A stretch of 36,996 nt of DNA, taken from assembly GCA_910576795.1 (NCBI GenBank), contig CAJTIX010000013.1, forward strand, positions 1 to 36,996, given 5' to 3'. The stretch comes from an uncultured Bacilli bacterium (GTDB lineage Bacteria > Bacillota_I > Bacilli_A > RF39 > UBA660). Below, one piece after another: positions 7,980 through 15,518 of the stretch. The position numbers and the translations under genes were made by a program. Under the pieces are notes generated by a model that saw only the letters and a list, made by a program, of their open reading frames with translations, made no database searches and was not told the origin of the DNA. Each line of letters opens with the position of its first letter. Positions within the stretch are counted from its first letter, which is position 1.

Positions 7980-9569
7980 TTATTTTACAACAATCTGGTA
8001 AATATATTCACGAAATGTAAAAGATATTGTAATATGTTCTGCATACATTAATTCTTTCGGTACTTCAATATAATATGTATTTTCTTCCTTTTTTTGTGTT
8101 GGTTTTACTTGTTTAAAATTGCTACTAATGGATTTACTTTCCCCATTTATTTCATATGTAATAGTTGCGAAATCTCTAAATATTGTATATAAATCTGATA
8201 ATTTTTTGATAGTCGAATCTTCATCTAACGTAAAATCCCCAACTAACTTAAGTAATGTTTTTTGATAAGTTCCACTCGTACTTGGTCTTATATATTCAAT
8301 TCCTGTAAAACAATTATTTTCTGTAACACAGTATGTGTAACTACTGGTGAAATCATCATTCATTTCATAAATGTCTATTTTTAGTTTACTATTTTTTAAG
8401 ATACTCTTATTTAATGAAATTTCTTGTCCCAATGTATAAGGTCCGATTATGGTTTTTACTTCATCATCAATTGGGTGAATCGCAATCGCAATTGTTTTAT
8501 CATTGTTATCTTTATATTTTAAAGTGATTTTATCTGTTTTTATATTATCTGGTAATTCATATACCAATATATATTCTTGGAAATTAGTTGTCATATATTC
8601 ATTGTGATATAAATTTCCCAAATCATAAACATCTTCCTTATAAGTATCTATTGATGTATAATTTTTTCCATTCACATCTAAGCTAAATCGTTCTGGAGTA
8701 AATTTCTTTTTATTCACAGGGTGAATGGAACGGACTTGATATTGTATGACTAATATTTTTTTGTTTTCTGTAAGTACTCGATTGTGATAATCAGTAGTTG
8801 TAATATAGCTATTTTTAATATTTAACATGTATTCTGTTGTTGTAAAAGCCTCATTTTGTTTATAAATTTTGTGGTATACACCGACATTTAAATAAACAAT
8901 AAAACAAATGAGAGCAATCAAGAGTAAAACTATCATATGGATCATGAATTTATTTTCTATATATACGTATTTGGCATGCCTTAAACTCTTACGAATTTTT
9001 CGCTTGAATTGATCTGTATCTAACTCCATATCAATCTCAAATTCTTCATTGTCTTCAGACGAAATTTTTAAGTCTTCCAAATCTTGATCAAAATCGAATT
9101 TTTTAATATTAAATCCAGTGGCCCTGATGCCCACAATGATTAAACTAAGTGATTGAAAAATGAGTGAAAATAAACTGAAATCACGAATCAATTTTAGGGT
9201 TCTTATATCTAATAATCCTATTTCCAATGTTTTAATATTCGTATAGCTATATATAAAAACAAATGCTACAAATCCGTAAATTAGAATATTAAATATATAG
9301 AAACGGATAGGTTTCTTTTTAAAATTCATCAATGTTAAGATAACAAATGTTAAAAGAAGAATACCAATGATAACAATGAACATCATCGGACGAAATAAAG
9401 TAGATGTAATATCAGTTCCAATTGTAGAAAGGTTGGAATTCATATATTCCCCAATAAAACGAAAAATACTATTTGTTTTTAACAACAAGTAAACTGTCAT
9501 AATAGTTAAGGCGAAATGAATTACTTTAAAATATTTGATTAAAAATGCAAATGGTTTTCTAAATAACAT
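7980..9569 (-). CDS. Multi-pass membrane protein with large outer domain, first gene of the Tad operon
   Basis: A 529-residue protein of no recognised family. There are four membrane segments in the first 150 residues (about 15-35, 58-80, 87-108, 130-150). An acidic cytoplasmic loop at about 160-185 (DQDLEDLKISSEDNEEFE) and a basic stretch come next, then a fifth segment (about 207-228) and a 300-residue beta-rich extracytoplasmic domain. The ATG at 9569 is preceded by GGAAGGTGG. Being first in the operon and carrying a big outer domain, it may be a lineage-specific scaffold for the pilus or adhesin. Function is otherwise unknown. Confidence 0.6.
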   Translation of the reverse strand: MLFRKPFAFLIKYFKVIHFALTIMTVYLLLKTNSIFRFIGEYMNSNLSTIGTDITSTLFRPMMFIVIIGILLLTFVILTLMNFKKKPIRFYIFNILIYGFVAFVFIYSYTNIKTLEIGLLDIRTLKLIRDFSLFSLIFQSLSLIIVGIRATGFNIKKFDFDQDLEDLKISSEDNEEFEIDMELDTDQFKRKIRKSLRHAKYVYIENKFMIHMIVLLLIALICFIVYLNVGVYHKIYKQNEAFTTTEYMLNIKNSYITTTDYHNRVLTENKKILVIQYQVRSIHPVNKKKFTPERFSLDVNGKNYTSIDTYKEDVYDLGNLYHNEYMTTNFQEYILVYELPDNIKTDKITLKYKDNNDKTIAIAIHPIDDEVKTIIGPYTLGQEISLNKSILKNSKLKIDIYEMNDDFTSSYTYCVTENNCFTGIEYIRPSTSGTYQKTLLKLVGDFTLDEDSTIKKLSDLYTIFRDFATITYEINGESKSISSNFKQVKPTQKKEENTYYIEVPKELMYAEHITISFTFREYIYQIVVK

Positions 9570-9596
9570 AATCCACCTTCCTATTCTAATATTTAT

Positions 9597-9625
9597 AGTA
9601 TAACGTAATTTTTTTAAAATTTAAA
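9597..9625 (-). promoter_or_regulatory. Candidate promoter of the Tad operon
   Basis: On the minus strand TATACT (9602-9597) lies about 28 bases before the ATG at 9569, with a weak -35-like TTTAAA 17 bases upstream (9625-9620). The divergent promoter at 9690-9717 lies close by. The -35 is poor, so an activator may be needed. Confidence 0.45.
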
Positions 9626-9689
9626 GTATTTTTTCTAAAATACAATTTATTTTATGATAATCTATTTTATACATTTTAATTGTAAATAA

Positions 9690-9717
9690 TTGTCAAATCT
9701 TTAAAATAAGGTATACT
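9690..9717 (+). promoter_or_regulatory. Sigma-A-type promoter for the 72-residue protein
   Basis: TTGTCA and TATACT are separated by 16 bases, with about 46 bases from the -10 to the ATG at 9763. Confidence 0.6.
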
Positions 9718-9762
9718 TTCAATAGAGCAGTTTGGTATTATATACACAAGGAGGAATAAATT

Positions 9763-9981
9763 ATGGATTACATGCGTGTTGCATTCGAACGAATTGATCA
9801 AATGGAAAAAGTATTAGAACAATTACAAGTACAATTAAATATGCAACAACATTTGATGCTTGCAAATTGTCAATTTTTGACACCAGAGCAAAGAAGTAAT
9901 GAATTTGCTACATATCAAAATGCAATATTAGAAATGCAAAATCAACAAAAAAATGCTGCACCTGGAAATATTGTCAAATAA
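9763..9981 (+). CDS. Small Gln-rich helical protein, unknown
   Basis: A 72-residue protein with a strong ribosome site (AAGGAGG), its own promoter and its own terminator, which supports a real gene. It is predicted cytoplasmic and almost wholly helical: a heptad-like stretch at about 8-35 (FERIDQMEKVLEQLQVQLNM) and a Gln/Asn-rich tail. It has one Cys (residue 35) and no membrane segment. It is divergent from the Tad operon. No family is recognised; a small coiled-coil regulator or structural protein are both possible. Confidence 0.7.
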   Translation: MDYMRVAFERIDQMEKVLEQLQVQLNMQQHLMLANCQFLTPEQRSNEFATYQNAILEMQNQQKNAAPGNIVK

Positions 9982-9994
9982 AACATATTATTGG

Positions 9995-10028
9995 AACTAT
10001 TGAACTATAAATCAATAGTTTTTTTATC
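9995..10028 (+). terminator. Rho-independent terminator
   Basis: AACTATTG pairs with CAATAGTT across a ten-base loop and is followed by a T run. It closes the single-gene unit upstream. Confidence 0.8.
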
Positions 10029-10087
10029 TTTTCTTTTTTTGATTATAATGATATAGTATTGTTAAATGAACTTAGAGAGGAGAGGTC

Positions 10088-10846
10088 ATGAAAACAAACG
10101 AAAATTATTTTTTAGGAATTATAGGCGGACTGATTGGGGGATTAGTTTCCTCTATTCCATGGATTCTACTTTATATCTATGGTAACATGATGTTTTCTTT
10201 ATTGGCTGTGTTTATTGCGATGGGGGCATTTTATGGGTATCAATTGTTTAAAGGAAAAAAAGATCAAAAATTACCCATTATTATTACTGCACTCTCTTTG
10301 GTCTCTGTTAGCATTGTGACACTTGTAATCATTCCACTTTTACTACTATCAAAAAATGGTATAGAGGCAAATTTAAATCAGTTAGAATGGTTATATCAAA
10401 ATTCAGAATTCACAAATGCGATTATAAGAGATTATATTATTTCACTTGTATTTACTTTACTAGGAATTCATGGAGTGATTACACAAATAAAAAGAGGAGA
10501 TACCCCCAAATTTTTAAATCCAAATCAAAACCATCCATTACAACAAGAATCTTTAGAACAGATTGCAATCCTAAAAGAAGCTTTTCAGAAAAAAGAAGCC
10601 ATGGATAAGAAACATGCTGTAGCAAAAGAAAGTATTTTAGAACAATTAACAGATGTAGATAATGCTTCTACTATCTTCCGCACACTTTGTACACAAAAAA
10701 TTATTCGCAAATGCAAAAAAAATTACTACTTTGATGAAGCATGTGAAAAAAGTGTTCTTCGCAGATTTTTGTTAATCTACTTTGGTATTATGAAATGGAT
10801 TATTCTCCTATTTATCGTTTTGATAATTCCTATTTTATTCTTATAA
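10088..10846 (+). CDS. Hypothetical membrane protein
   Basis: A 252-residue protein with an N-terminal Gly-rich membrane segment (about 8-30), further segments at about 34-53, 63-87 and 113-130, then a charged cytoplasmic domain (about 135-220) and a final membrane segment (about 226-250). AGGAGAGG precedes the ATG. The cytoplasmic part (LKEAFQKKEAMDKKHAVAKE, then KYYFDEACEK-like Cys/Lys-rich residues) has no motif I recognise. It ends convergently with the next gene, overlapping it by six bases. Function is unknown. Confidence 0.65.
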   Translation: MKTNENYFLGIIGGLIGGLVSSIPWILLYIYGNMMFSLLAVFIAMGAFYGYQLFKGKKDQKLPIIITALSLVSVSIVTLVIIPLLLLSKNGIEANLNQLEWLYQNSEFTNAIIRDYIISLVFTLLGIHGVITQIKRGDTPKFLNPNQNHPLQQESLEQIAILKEAFQKKEAMDKKHAVAKESILEQLTDVDNASTIFRTLCTQKIIRKCKKNYYFDEACEKSVLRRFLLIYFGIMKWIILLFIVLIIPILFL

Positions 10847-10854
10847 ATAAGAAT
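10837..10854. terminator. Small hairpin over two convergent stop codons
   Basis: ATTCTTA pairs with TAAGAAT across a four-base loop that contains one of the stop codons. The stem spans the ends of both converging genes. There is no strong T run, so it may be only a weak bidirectional terminator. Confidence 0.35.
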
Positions 10855-11665
10855 GAAAGCACTTTGGCATCTCTATTTTGATAGAGATGTTTTTCTTTGT
10901 AACTGGGTGTATAAATTCCAAATGATAGGCATGTAGAGCAAGTCTAGGAAAGGAATTTTTATCCCCATACTTGACATCTCCCAATACTGGATGTCCTAGT
11001 TCCTTCATATGCACACGAATTTGATTTTTCCTTCCTGTATCTAAATGTACGTCTAACAAAGATGTATTCTTTTTTTCAGCTAAAACTTGATAATGTGTAA
11101 TCGCTTCTTTCCCTACTTTATTTTTACTAGAGTAAACCATATGTGTTTGTGTTTCTTTTAACCAGGTATGTATAGTTCCGTTTGGTTTCAACCCAATACC
11201 TTGTACCAGTGCATAATACCCTCTTATTTTTACAATGGAATTCCAATTATCTTGCATAATATTTTTTGTTTTTTCATTTTTTGCAAATAATAAAATTCCA
11301 GATGTGTCTTGATCCAAACGATGTAAAATAAATATTCGTTTATATGTTTTTTGATAGATATATTGACTTACGATGTGATATGCGGTTACCTCTTTTTCTT
11401 TTTCTGTAGCAATTGTGAGTAATCCTGCTGGTTTATCAACTGCAATCAAATCATTATCTTCATATAAAATTGGAATTTCATACTTTTGATATACAATTGG
11501 CTTGGGTTTGATGAAAATGGTCTGTTTTTCTTGAATAGGATAGTTCGCTTTGGTCACTACTTTACCATCTACTAGAATTGATCCGTTTTGAATCATTGTT
11601 TTTAATGCATTTTTAGATTGATTTTGTGTTTTTGTTAAATATTCTAATAATGTACTATTCTTCAT
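10841..11665 (-). CDS. RluA-family RNA pseudouridine synthase
   Basis: A 274-residue enzyme that isomerises uridine to pseudouridine in RNA, most likely 23S rRNA. An S4-like RNA-binding region is at about 5-55 (NGSILVDGKVV). The catalytic domain follows, with DLIAVDKPAGLLT near 72-85, the active-site motif HRLDQDTSG (Asp118) and the LDTGRKNQIRVHM stretch near 208-220. AAAGGAGGG stands seven bases before the ATG. It resembles RluD/YlyB-type proteins, but the exact target uridine cannot be inferred. It is divergent from the DUF3592-like gene. Confidence 0.9.
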   Translation of the reverse strand: MKNSTLLEYLTKTQNQSKNALKTMIQNGSILVDGKVVTKANYPIQEKQTIFIKPKPIVYQKYEIPILYEDNDLIAVDKPAGLLTIATEKEKEVTAYHIVSQYIYQKTYKRIFILHRLDQDTSGILLFAKNEKTKNIMQDNWNSIVKIRGYYALVQGIGLKPNGTIHTWLKETQTHMVYSSKNKVGKEAITHYQVLAEKKNTSLLDVHLDTGRKNQIRVHMKELGHPVLGDVKYGDKNSFPRLALHAYHLEFIHPVTKKNISIKIEMPKCFHSYL

Positions 11666-11686
11666 ATATATACCCTCCTTTAAAGG

Positions 11687-11715
11687 TTGACATATTTTTT
11701 TCTTTCATGTAATGT
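11687..11715 (+). promoter_or_regulatory. Sigma-A-type promoter
   Basis: TTGACA (11687-11692) and TAATGT (11710-11715) are 17 bases apart, about 38 bases before the ATG at 11754. It lies in the short divergent gap with the RluA-family gene. Confidence 0.6.
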
Positions 11716-11753
11716 TTATAGTATATATTAACATAGTTCTAGGAGGAAAAGAT

Positions 11754-12455
11754 ATGCAAAAAGAAATAAATGAAAATCCCAGTTTTGGTATTATATTTTT
11801 AATACTACTATTTTCTTATTTTGGTTTAAAATCCATTTTGGGAGAAATAATAATGTATTTTTTAATAGGCGAGCTTATTTTTTTAGTTGGGGTAAATGCT
11901 GTCATTGTAGATATTAGAAAAATAAAAGCAAAGAAAGAGGAATACATAAATAAAGTTGATTTTGTAATGGTAATTATGGGGATTATTGTAATGTTAGCTA
12001 CTCTATCAGGTAATTTTAATATTAAGCAACTTTTTATCGTATTTTGGGCTGCTATTTGGTTTTGTGTTTCCATTTTTTTTATCATAAAATCTACAACCGA
12101 TTTGATTCTTATGAAAAGTAGTACTTTAGAAATAGAAGCGGTATGTATCGCACATAAAGAATCAGTAACAAGAAAAGTTCCAGCGGCTCAATACAGACCT
12201 CTTACTGGCAGAGGTGGAGTAACTGTATATGCACCAGTTTTTCAGTTTGTTTATCAAGGTCAAACCTACGAAGTTTGCAATGAAGTTTATGGTAATAATA
12301 GATTAGAAGTCGGCAATACTTACATGATTAAAATTAACCCCAAACATCCAGATATCTTTTATGATCAGAAAAGTTATTCTAAACTTATCTCTATCCTTAT
12401 AGTTAGCATTTTTATGATTTTAATTGGAATTTTGTTTATAACTATTATTGCTTAA
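11754..12455 (+). CDS. DUF3592-like membrane protein
   Basis: A 233-residue protein. The start is ATG 11754, chosen because AGGAGG lies seven bases upstream; an in-frame ATG at 11712 has no such site. Membrane segments fall at about 14-30, 35-52, 70-88, 92-112 and 210-231. Between the last two is a soluble domain with VYAPVFQFVYQGQTYEV and later YMIKINPKHPDIFYD, the pattern typical of DUF3592 proteins (Y.P...F.Y.G..Y, then G....V..NP..P). The function of that family is unknown. An RG-containing insertion (PLTGRGGVTVYAP) precedes the domain. Confidence 0.7.
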   Translation: MQKEINENPSFGIIFLILLFSYFGLKSILGEIIMYFLIGELIFLVGVNAVIVDIRKIKAKKEEYINKVDFVMVIMGIIVMLATLSGNFNIKQLFIVFWAAIWFCVSIFFIIKSTTDLILMKSSTLEIEAVCIAHKESVTRKVPAAQYRPLTGRGGVTVYAPVFQFVYQGQTYEVCNEVYGNNRLEVGNTYMIKINPKHPDIFYDQKSYSKLISILIVSIFMILIGILFITIIA

Positions 12456-12502
12456 TTTATATTTATTTCAATTTTAATATATTTAATCATTTTAATTAAT
12501 AG

Positions 12503-12517
12503 GCATACACATTCCAC
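12503..12517. repeat. Candidate attachment-site copy distal to rhuM
   Basis: GCATACACATTCCAC matches the copy at the 3' end of rlmD (13933-13947) at 14 of 15 bases. Read on the minus strand it gives GTGGAATGTGTATGC, codable as VECVC, like the end of rlmD. It sits in the 185-base gap after rhuM, which otherwise shows only a 47-codon stop-free stretch without a start. Confidence 0.45.
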
Positions 12518-12640
12518 TGTCTTGTTTTAATGTTGTGATTAGTTGCTTTTGATATACTTGTGGTTTAATGACTAATTCATAACACACATTCTTTATAAGT
12601 ACAATAGTTGTTATAATTAGTTCAATTTTAATAAATTATT

Positions 12641-13684
12641 TTAATGATTATCTATATTATCTACTTCTATCAAAAATTTATCAAAATCTGAATTATATAA
12701 TTTATCTTGCTTAATTCTGTATTTTTCAAATTCTGTTAAAGCCTTATCACACGCAATTTCATGAGATATCCTTCCTGTATCTTTTAATATATCTCTATCA
12801 AATAATTTCAAAAATTTATTTAACCTTTCTTCCCAATCTTTCATAGTCATTGGAATATTTCTTAAGGCTTGCTCTTCAGCAAAATCTAGATATGCGGATA
12901 CTATTCTTCTTAAACTAAGCAATTCCTTTTCAGTTAGATAGTTTTTAGCAATTACTACATCATATTTATGAATTTTACTGCTTGGTGAACCATTCCAATT
13001 CGTAAGACCCATATTTTCTTTTTCAGAATCTGCACGATTATATATAACTTCTGCTGCAGTTTGCCCATGAATTGCAAAATGCATTTTATTTTGCACAGTT
13101 TTAAAAAATCTTTCAGTAATTATAGAATTCTTGTCGTAATCAATACTTGTAGCATATATATCAGTTATTTTTTGATAAAATTTTCTTTCAGAAAGTCTTA
13201 TTTCACGAATTCTTTCTAATAATTCTTCAAAATATTCTTTTGTTAAAATAGAACCACTATTTTTAAGCCTTTCGTCATCCAGAGCAAAACCTTTTATAGT
13301 GTACTCTTTAACAATTTCATTTACCCATTTTCTAAATTGAATTGCTCTTTCATTATCAACTTTAAAACCGATTGATATTATCATTTGTAGGTTATAGTGA
13401 ATAACATCTCTGGATACTTGCCTGCTTCCTTCATTTTGAACTATTCGAAATTTTCGAATAGTTGCATCTTCAGTTAATTCCTTATCTTCATAAATCTTTT
13501 TTATATGATAATTTATAGTATTAGGTTCTACATTATATAAAATAGATAGCATTTTTTGAGTTAGCCATATATTTTCATCTTCATATCTTACTTCAATACT
13601 ATCTTTATCATCGCCTACTGCTGCAACATATGTTAAATATTCTGCTGCACTAGACCTTACACTTATATCTTTACTTTTTTTCAC
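12641..13684 (-). CDS. rhuM: RhuM-family protein
   Basis: A 347-residue soluble protein of the virulence-RhuM family. The N-terminal half has the hallmark IEVRYEDENIWLTQKML (about 30-46), a helix-turn-helix-like HIKKIYEDKEL, then TIRKFR and DVIHYNLQMIISIGFKVD (about 95-115). The C-terminal domain has HGQTAAEVIYNRADSEKENMGL (about 205-225), LTEKELLSLRRIVSAYLDFAE and the terminal helices. The start is GTG at 13684. The family is common on genomic islands beside restriction or toxin genes; its biochemical role is unsettled. Here it stands alone between two short repeats of the rlmD 3' end, which suggests horizontal gain. Confidence 0.85.
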   Translation of the reverse strand: MKKSKDISVRSSAAEYLTYVAAVGDDKDSIEVRYEDENIWLTQKMLSILYNVEPNTINYHIKKIYEDKELTEDATIRKFRIVQNEGSRQVSRDVIHYNLQMIISIGFKVDNERAIQFRKWVNEIVKEYTIKGFALDDERLKNSGSILTKEYFEELLERIREIRLSERKFYQKITDIYATSIDYDKNSIITERFFKTVQNKMHFAIHGQTAAEVIYNRADSEKENMGLTNWNGSPSSKIHKYDVVIAKNYLTEKELLSLRRIVSAYLDFAEEQALRNIPMTMKDWEERLNKFLKLFDRDILKDTGRISHEIACDKALTEFEKYRIKQDKLYNSDFDKFLIEVDNIDNH

Positions 13685-13753
13685 TATTTACCATCTCTTT
13701 CTATTTACTTTTTAACCATTTTTTAATTTCTCGTTTAGGAAGTAATTCAACTA

Positions 13754-13787
13754 GTTTCCTCATACCTGCTTACTCATATGAGGAAAC
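13754..13787. repeat. Perfect 11-base inverted repeat between rhuM and rlmD
   Basis: GTTTCCTCATA (13754-13764) and TATGAGGAAAC (13777-13787) flank a 12-base spacer. The right arm extends into TGAGGAAACATAT (13779-13791), identical to 13 bases inside the rlmD 3' end (13958-13970). It could be an operator for rhuM, a structured transcript, or debris of an earlier target duplication. Confidence 0.5.
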
Positions 13788-13851
13788 ATATACTCCTCAG
13801 ACAATCTGCTTTTAAAAATTCGTAATTTTTACTAAAAATCATCAAACTTTC

Positions 13852-13893
13852 ATCAATTTTCAGTGTTTTTTTACACTCTACTGAATAGTTGAT
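13852..13893. repeat. Imperfect inverted repeat after rlmD
   Basis: ATCAA-tt-TTCAGT pairs with ACTGAA-ta-gTTGAT around a 15-base centre. There is no clear T run after it on either strand, so it is not a textbook terminator, although it lies just beyond the rlmD stop. The rest of the 230-base gap (13685-13914) has no gene I can support; a 20-codon frame ending before rhuM lacks a ribosome site. Confidence 0.4.
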
Positions 13894-13914
13894 TTTCCAT
13901 TTATTTATAATGGT

Positions 13915-15144
13915 TTAACGCCTATTAAGCATGCATACACATTCTACATGGTAAGTTTGAGGAAACATATCCACTGGAGTTAATTCTTTTATATGATACT
14001 TTTCTTTTAATTGATTCAAGTCTCTTGCAAGGGTAACAGGGTCGCATGAAACATAAACAATACGTTTCGCACCACTTTGTTTTAAATATGTAATTGTTTT
14101 TTGGTCCAGTCCACTACGAGGTGGATCTACAATAATAACAGAATATTTATCCACTATTTTATCTACAATATTCGAAACATCATTACAAATAAATTCCATG
14201 TTATGTATATGATTTAATTTCTGATTCTCTAATGCATCCTGAACTGCATGTTTATTCATCTCAATTCCCAATACATTATGGCAATACTTACTGATATAAA
14301 TCCCAATCGTTCCTGTCCCACAATATAAATCTAGAACAGAATCTTCTGTTTGAACGTTCGCATATTTTAATACAATATCATATAATTTTTTTGCCTGATT
14401 CGTATTAACCTGAAAGAAGGAACCTGGCGATATCTTAAATACACAATCTCCTATTTTTTCTTCTATAAAAGGCATTCCATAAATACAATTTAGTTTTTCC
14501 TTTTTTACATAGATAGAACTTACATATTCTTTCAATGTCTCTACTATTTTTGTAGTATCTATATTCGTTTTCATATCAAAAATCACCATTGTTTGATTGG
14601 TATTTTTACTAGCCCTGATTGTAATTTGTGAACAACTACTAATATCTAATGTAGATAGTATTGGAATTAGTTTCTGAATATTAGGATCTACCAAATTACA
14701 TTGTTCAACAGGAACAATTGTATTTGTTTTTTGAGCAAAATAACCTAATTTTTGTTTTACTTGAAATGTGGCTTTATTTCTGTAATTCCATTCTTCTGAA
14801 GCCACTATGGGTTGAATCGAAAATAAAACACTAGAATCCATAAACTTATTCAATATTTCTTTTACCTTTTCTTCTTTCCATTCCAATTGTTTTTTATATG
14901 ACATATGCATAATATGACATCCGCCGCATTGATTATAATAGGGACATTTCACTTTGTTCCGACTGCTACTTTGCTTGTAATAAGCAACTACTTGTGCTTC
15001 TTTTAACTGTTTTTTTTCTTTTACAATTTTGATTTCGACTTGTTCATCTGGTAAAGCATTTTCAACGAAGATAATAGGTCCATTTTCTCTTATAATGCCA
15101 CGACCTTGATGATCTAATTTTTCAATTTTATATAGTTTTTCCAT
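13915..15144 (-). CDS. rlmD: 23S rRNA uracil-C5 methyltransferase, RlmD/RlmCD type
   Basis: A 409-residue SAM-dependent enzyme that makes 5-methyluridine in 23S rRNA. A TRAM domain is at about 1-55. Iron-sulfur cluster cysteines are at 67, 73 and 76 (CPYYNQCGGC), with a fourth probably in VEQCNLV. The SAM fold has DLYCGTGTIG, IIVDPPRSGL, the nucleophile in YVSCDP, and the terminal HVECVC with the conserved Glu. The ATG at 15144 is preceded by AGGTGG; upstream in-frame codons lack a site. In Gram-positive bacteria one such enzyme often methylates both U747 and U1939. The 3' end carries a 15-base motif repeated beyond rhuM, and rumA 3' ends are known integration targets in streptococci. Confidence 0.93.
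   Translation of the reverse strand: MEKLYKIEKLDHQGRGIIRENGPIIFVENALPDEQVEIKIVKEKKQLKEAQVVAYYKQSSSRNKVKCPYYNQCGGCHIMHMSYKKQLEWKEEKVKEILNKFMDSSVLFSIQPIVASEEWNYRNKATFQVKQKLGYFAQKTNTIVPVEQCNLVDPNIQKLIPILSTLDISSCSQITIRASKNTNQTMVIFDMKTNIDTTKIVETLKEYVSSIYVKKEKLNCIYGMPFIEEKIGDCVFKISPGSFFQVNTNQAKKLYDIVLKYANVQTEDSVLDLYCGTGTIGIYISKYCHNVLGIEMNKHAVQDALENQKLNHIHNMEFICNDVSNIVDKIVDKYSVIIVDPPRSGLDQKTITYLKQSGAKRIVYVSCDPVTLARDLNQLKEKYHIKELTPVDMFPQTYHVECVCMLNRR
13933..13947. repeat. Candidate attachment-site copy at the rlmD 3' end
   Basis: GCATACACATTCTAC encodes the VECVC end of rlmD on the minus strand and recurs with one mismatch at 12503-12517. The two copies bracket 1.4 kb holding only rhuM and structured non-coding DNA. 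Confidence 0.45.
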
Positions 15145-15172
15145 AATGAACCACCTAAAAGTATTATAGCAT

Positions 15173-15201
15173 TTGACAAAAGGAAAAGAAACACTTAAAA
15201 T
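15173..15201 (+). promoter_or_regulatory. Sigma-A-type promoter for the 74-residue protein
   Basis: A consensus TTGACA (15173-15178) and TAAAAT (15196-15201) are 17 bases apart. On the other strand TATAAT (15168-15163) lies 19 bases before the rlmD ATG, so rlmD is probably transcribed divergently from an overlapping region. Confidence 0.7.
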
Positions 15202-15221
15202 AAGGAAAGCGAGATGATTAC

Positions 15222-15446
15222 ATGACAAAATTAAAAATTCAAAAACTATATTATATATTTTTGCGAACAACCGTAAACTATAATTATTACAAATATTATT
15301 TTGAAAGTTGTCAAACCATTACTGAATTGAATCAAGAAAGCTCGAAATTATGGGCTGAATATTTACAAGAATTTCACTTTTTTTCATTTTATCCAAAAGA
15401 TTGTTTGATGCTTGCTTATCAAGATAAAGTCAAAAAACTAATTTAA
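15222..15446 (+). CDS. Small Tyr-rich hypothetical protein
   Basis: A 74-residue protein rich in Tyr, Phe, Lys and Leu, with no membrane helix or signal peptide that I can support. Its good promoter, an AGGAAAGCGAG ribosome region and the terminator that begins at its stop codon argue that it is expressed. The C-terminal half (FHFFSFYPKDCLMLAYQDKV) is probably helical. No family is recognised, and proximity to the ger operon is the only context. Confidence 0.55.
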   Translation: MTKLKIQKLYYIFLRTTVNYNYYKYYFESCQTITELNQESSKLWAEYLQEFHFFSFYPKDCLMLAYQDKVKKLI

Positions 15447-15466
15447 AAAAAGCGCAAAGCTTTTTT
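15446..15466 (+). terminator. Rho-independent terminator
   Basis: AAAAAAGC pairs with GCTTTTTT across a five-base loop; the descending arm supplies the T run. It starts at the last base of the upstream stop codon and isolates the ger operon. Confidence 0.7.
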
Positions 15467-15467
15467 C

Positions 15468-15496
15468 TTATACTTTTTTTGGTTTTGTACATACTA
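15468..15496 (+). promoter_or_regulatory. Candidate sigma-G/F forespore promoter of the ger operon
   Basis: CATACTA (15490-15496) is an exact match to the -10 consensus of Bacillus forespore sigma factors. TTATA (15468-15472), 17 bases upstream, fits the G-H-A-T-R -35 except for its first base. No sigma-A promoter is evident. The -10 ends 22 bases before the gerA start codon. Confidence 0.6.
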
Positions 15497-15518
15497 TCAC
15501 TAGAAATATGGTGATAAT

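Noticed and set aside
7909..7980. Extension of the 214-residue surface protein to an ATG at 7980
   Set aside because: The added 24 residues precede a normal signal peptide and have no ribosome site; AAAGGA supports ATG 7908.
12480..12626. A 47-codon stop-free minus-strand stretch after rhuM (ending QDSGMCMPIN)
   Set aside because: It has no start codon with a ribosome site and no recognised family. Such lengths occur by chance in AT-rich DNA. It could be the end of a lost gene but this is not supportable.
13690..13760. A 20-codon minus-strand frame before rhuM (MRKLVELLPKREIKKWLKSK)
   Set aside because: It looks protein-like but lacks a proper ribosome site and is too short to claim; it may be a remnant of another element.
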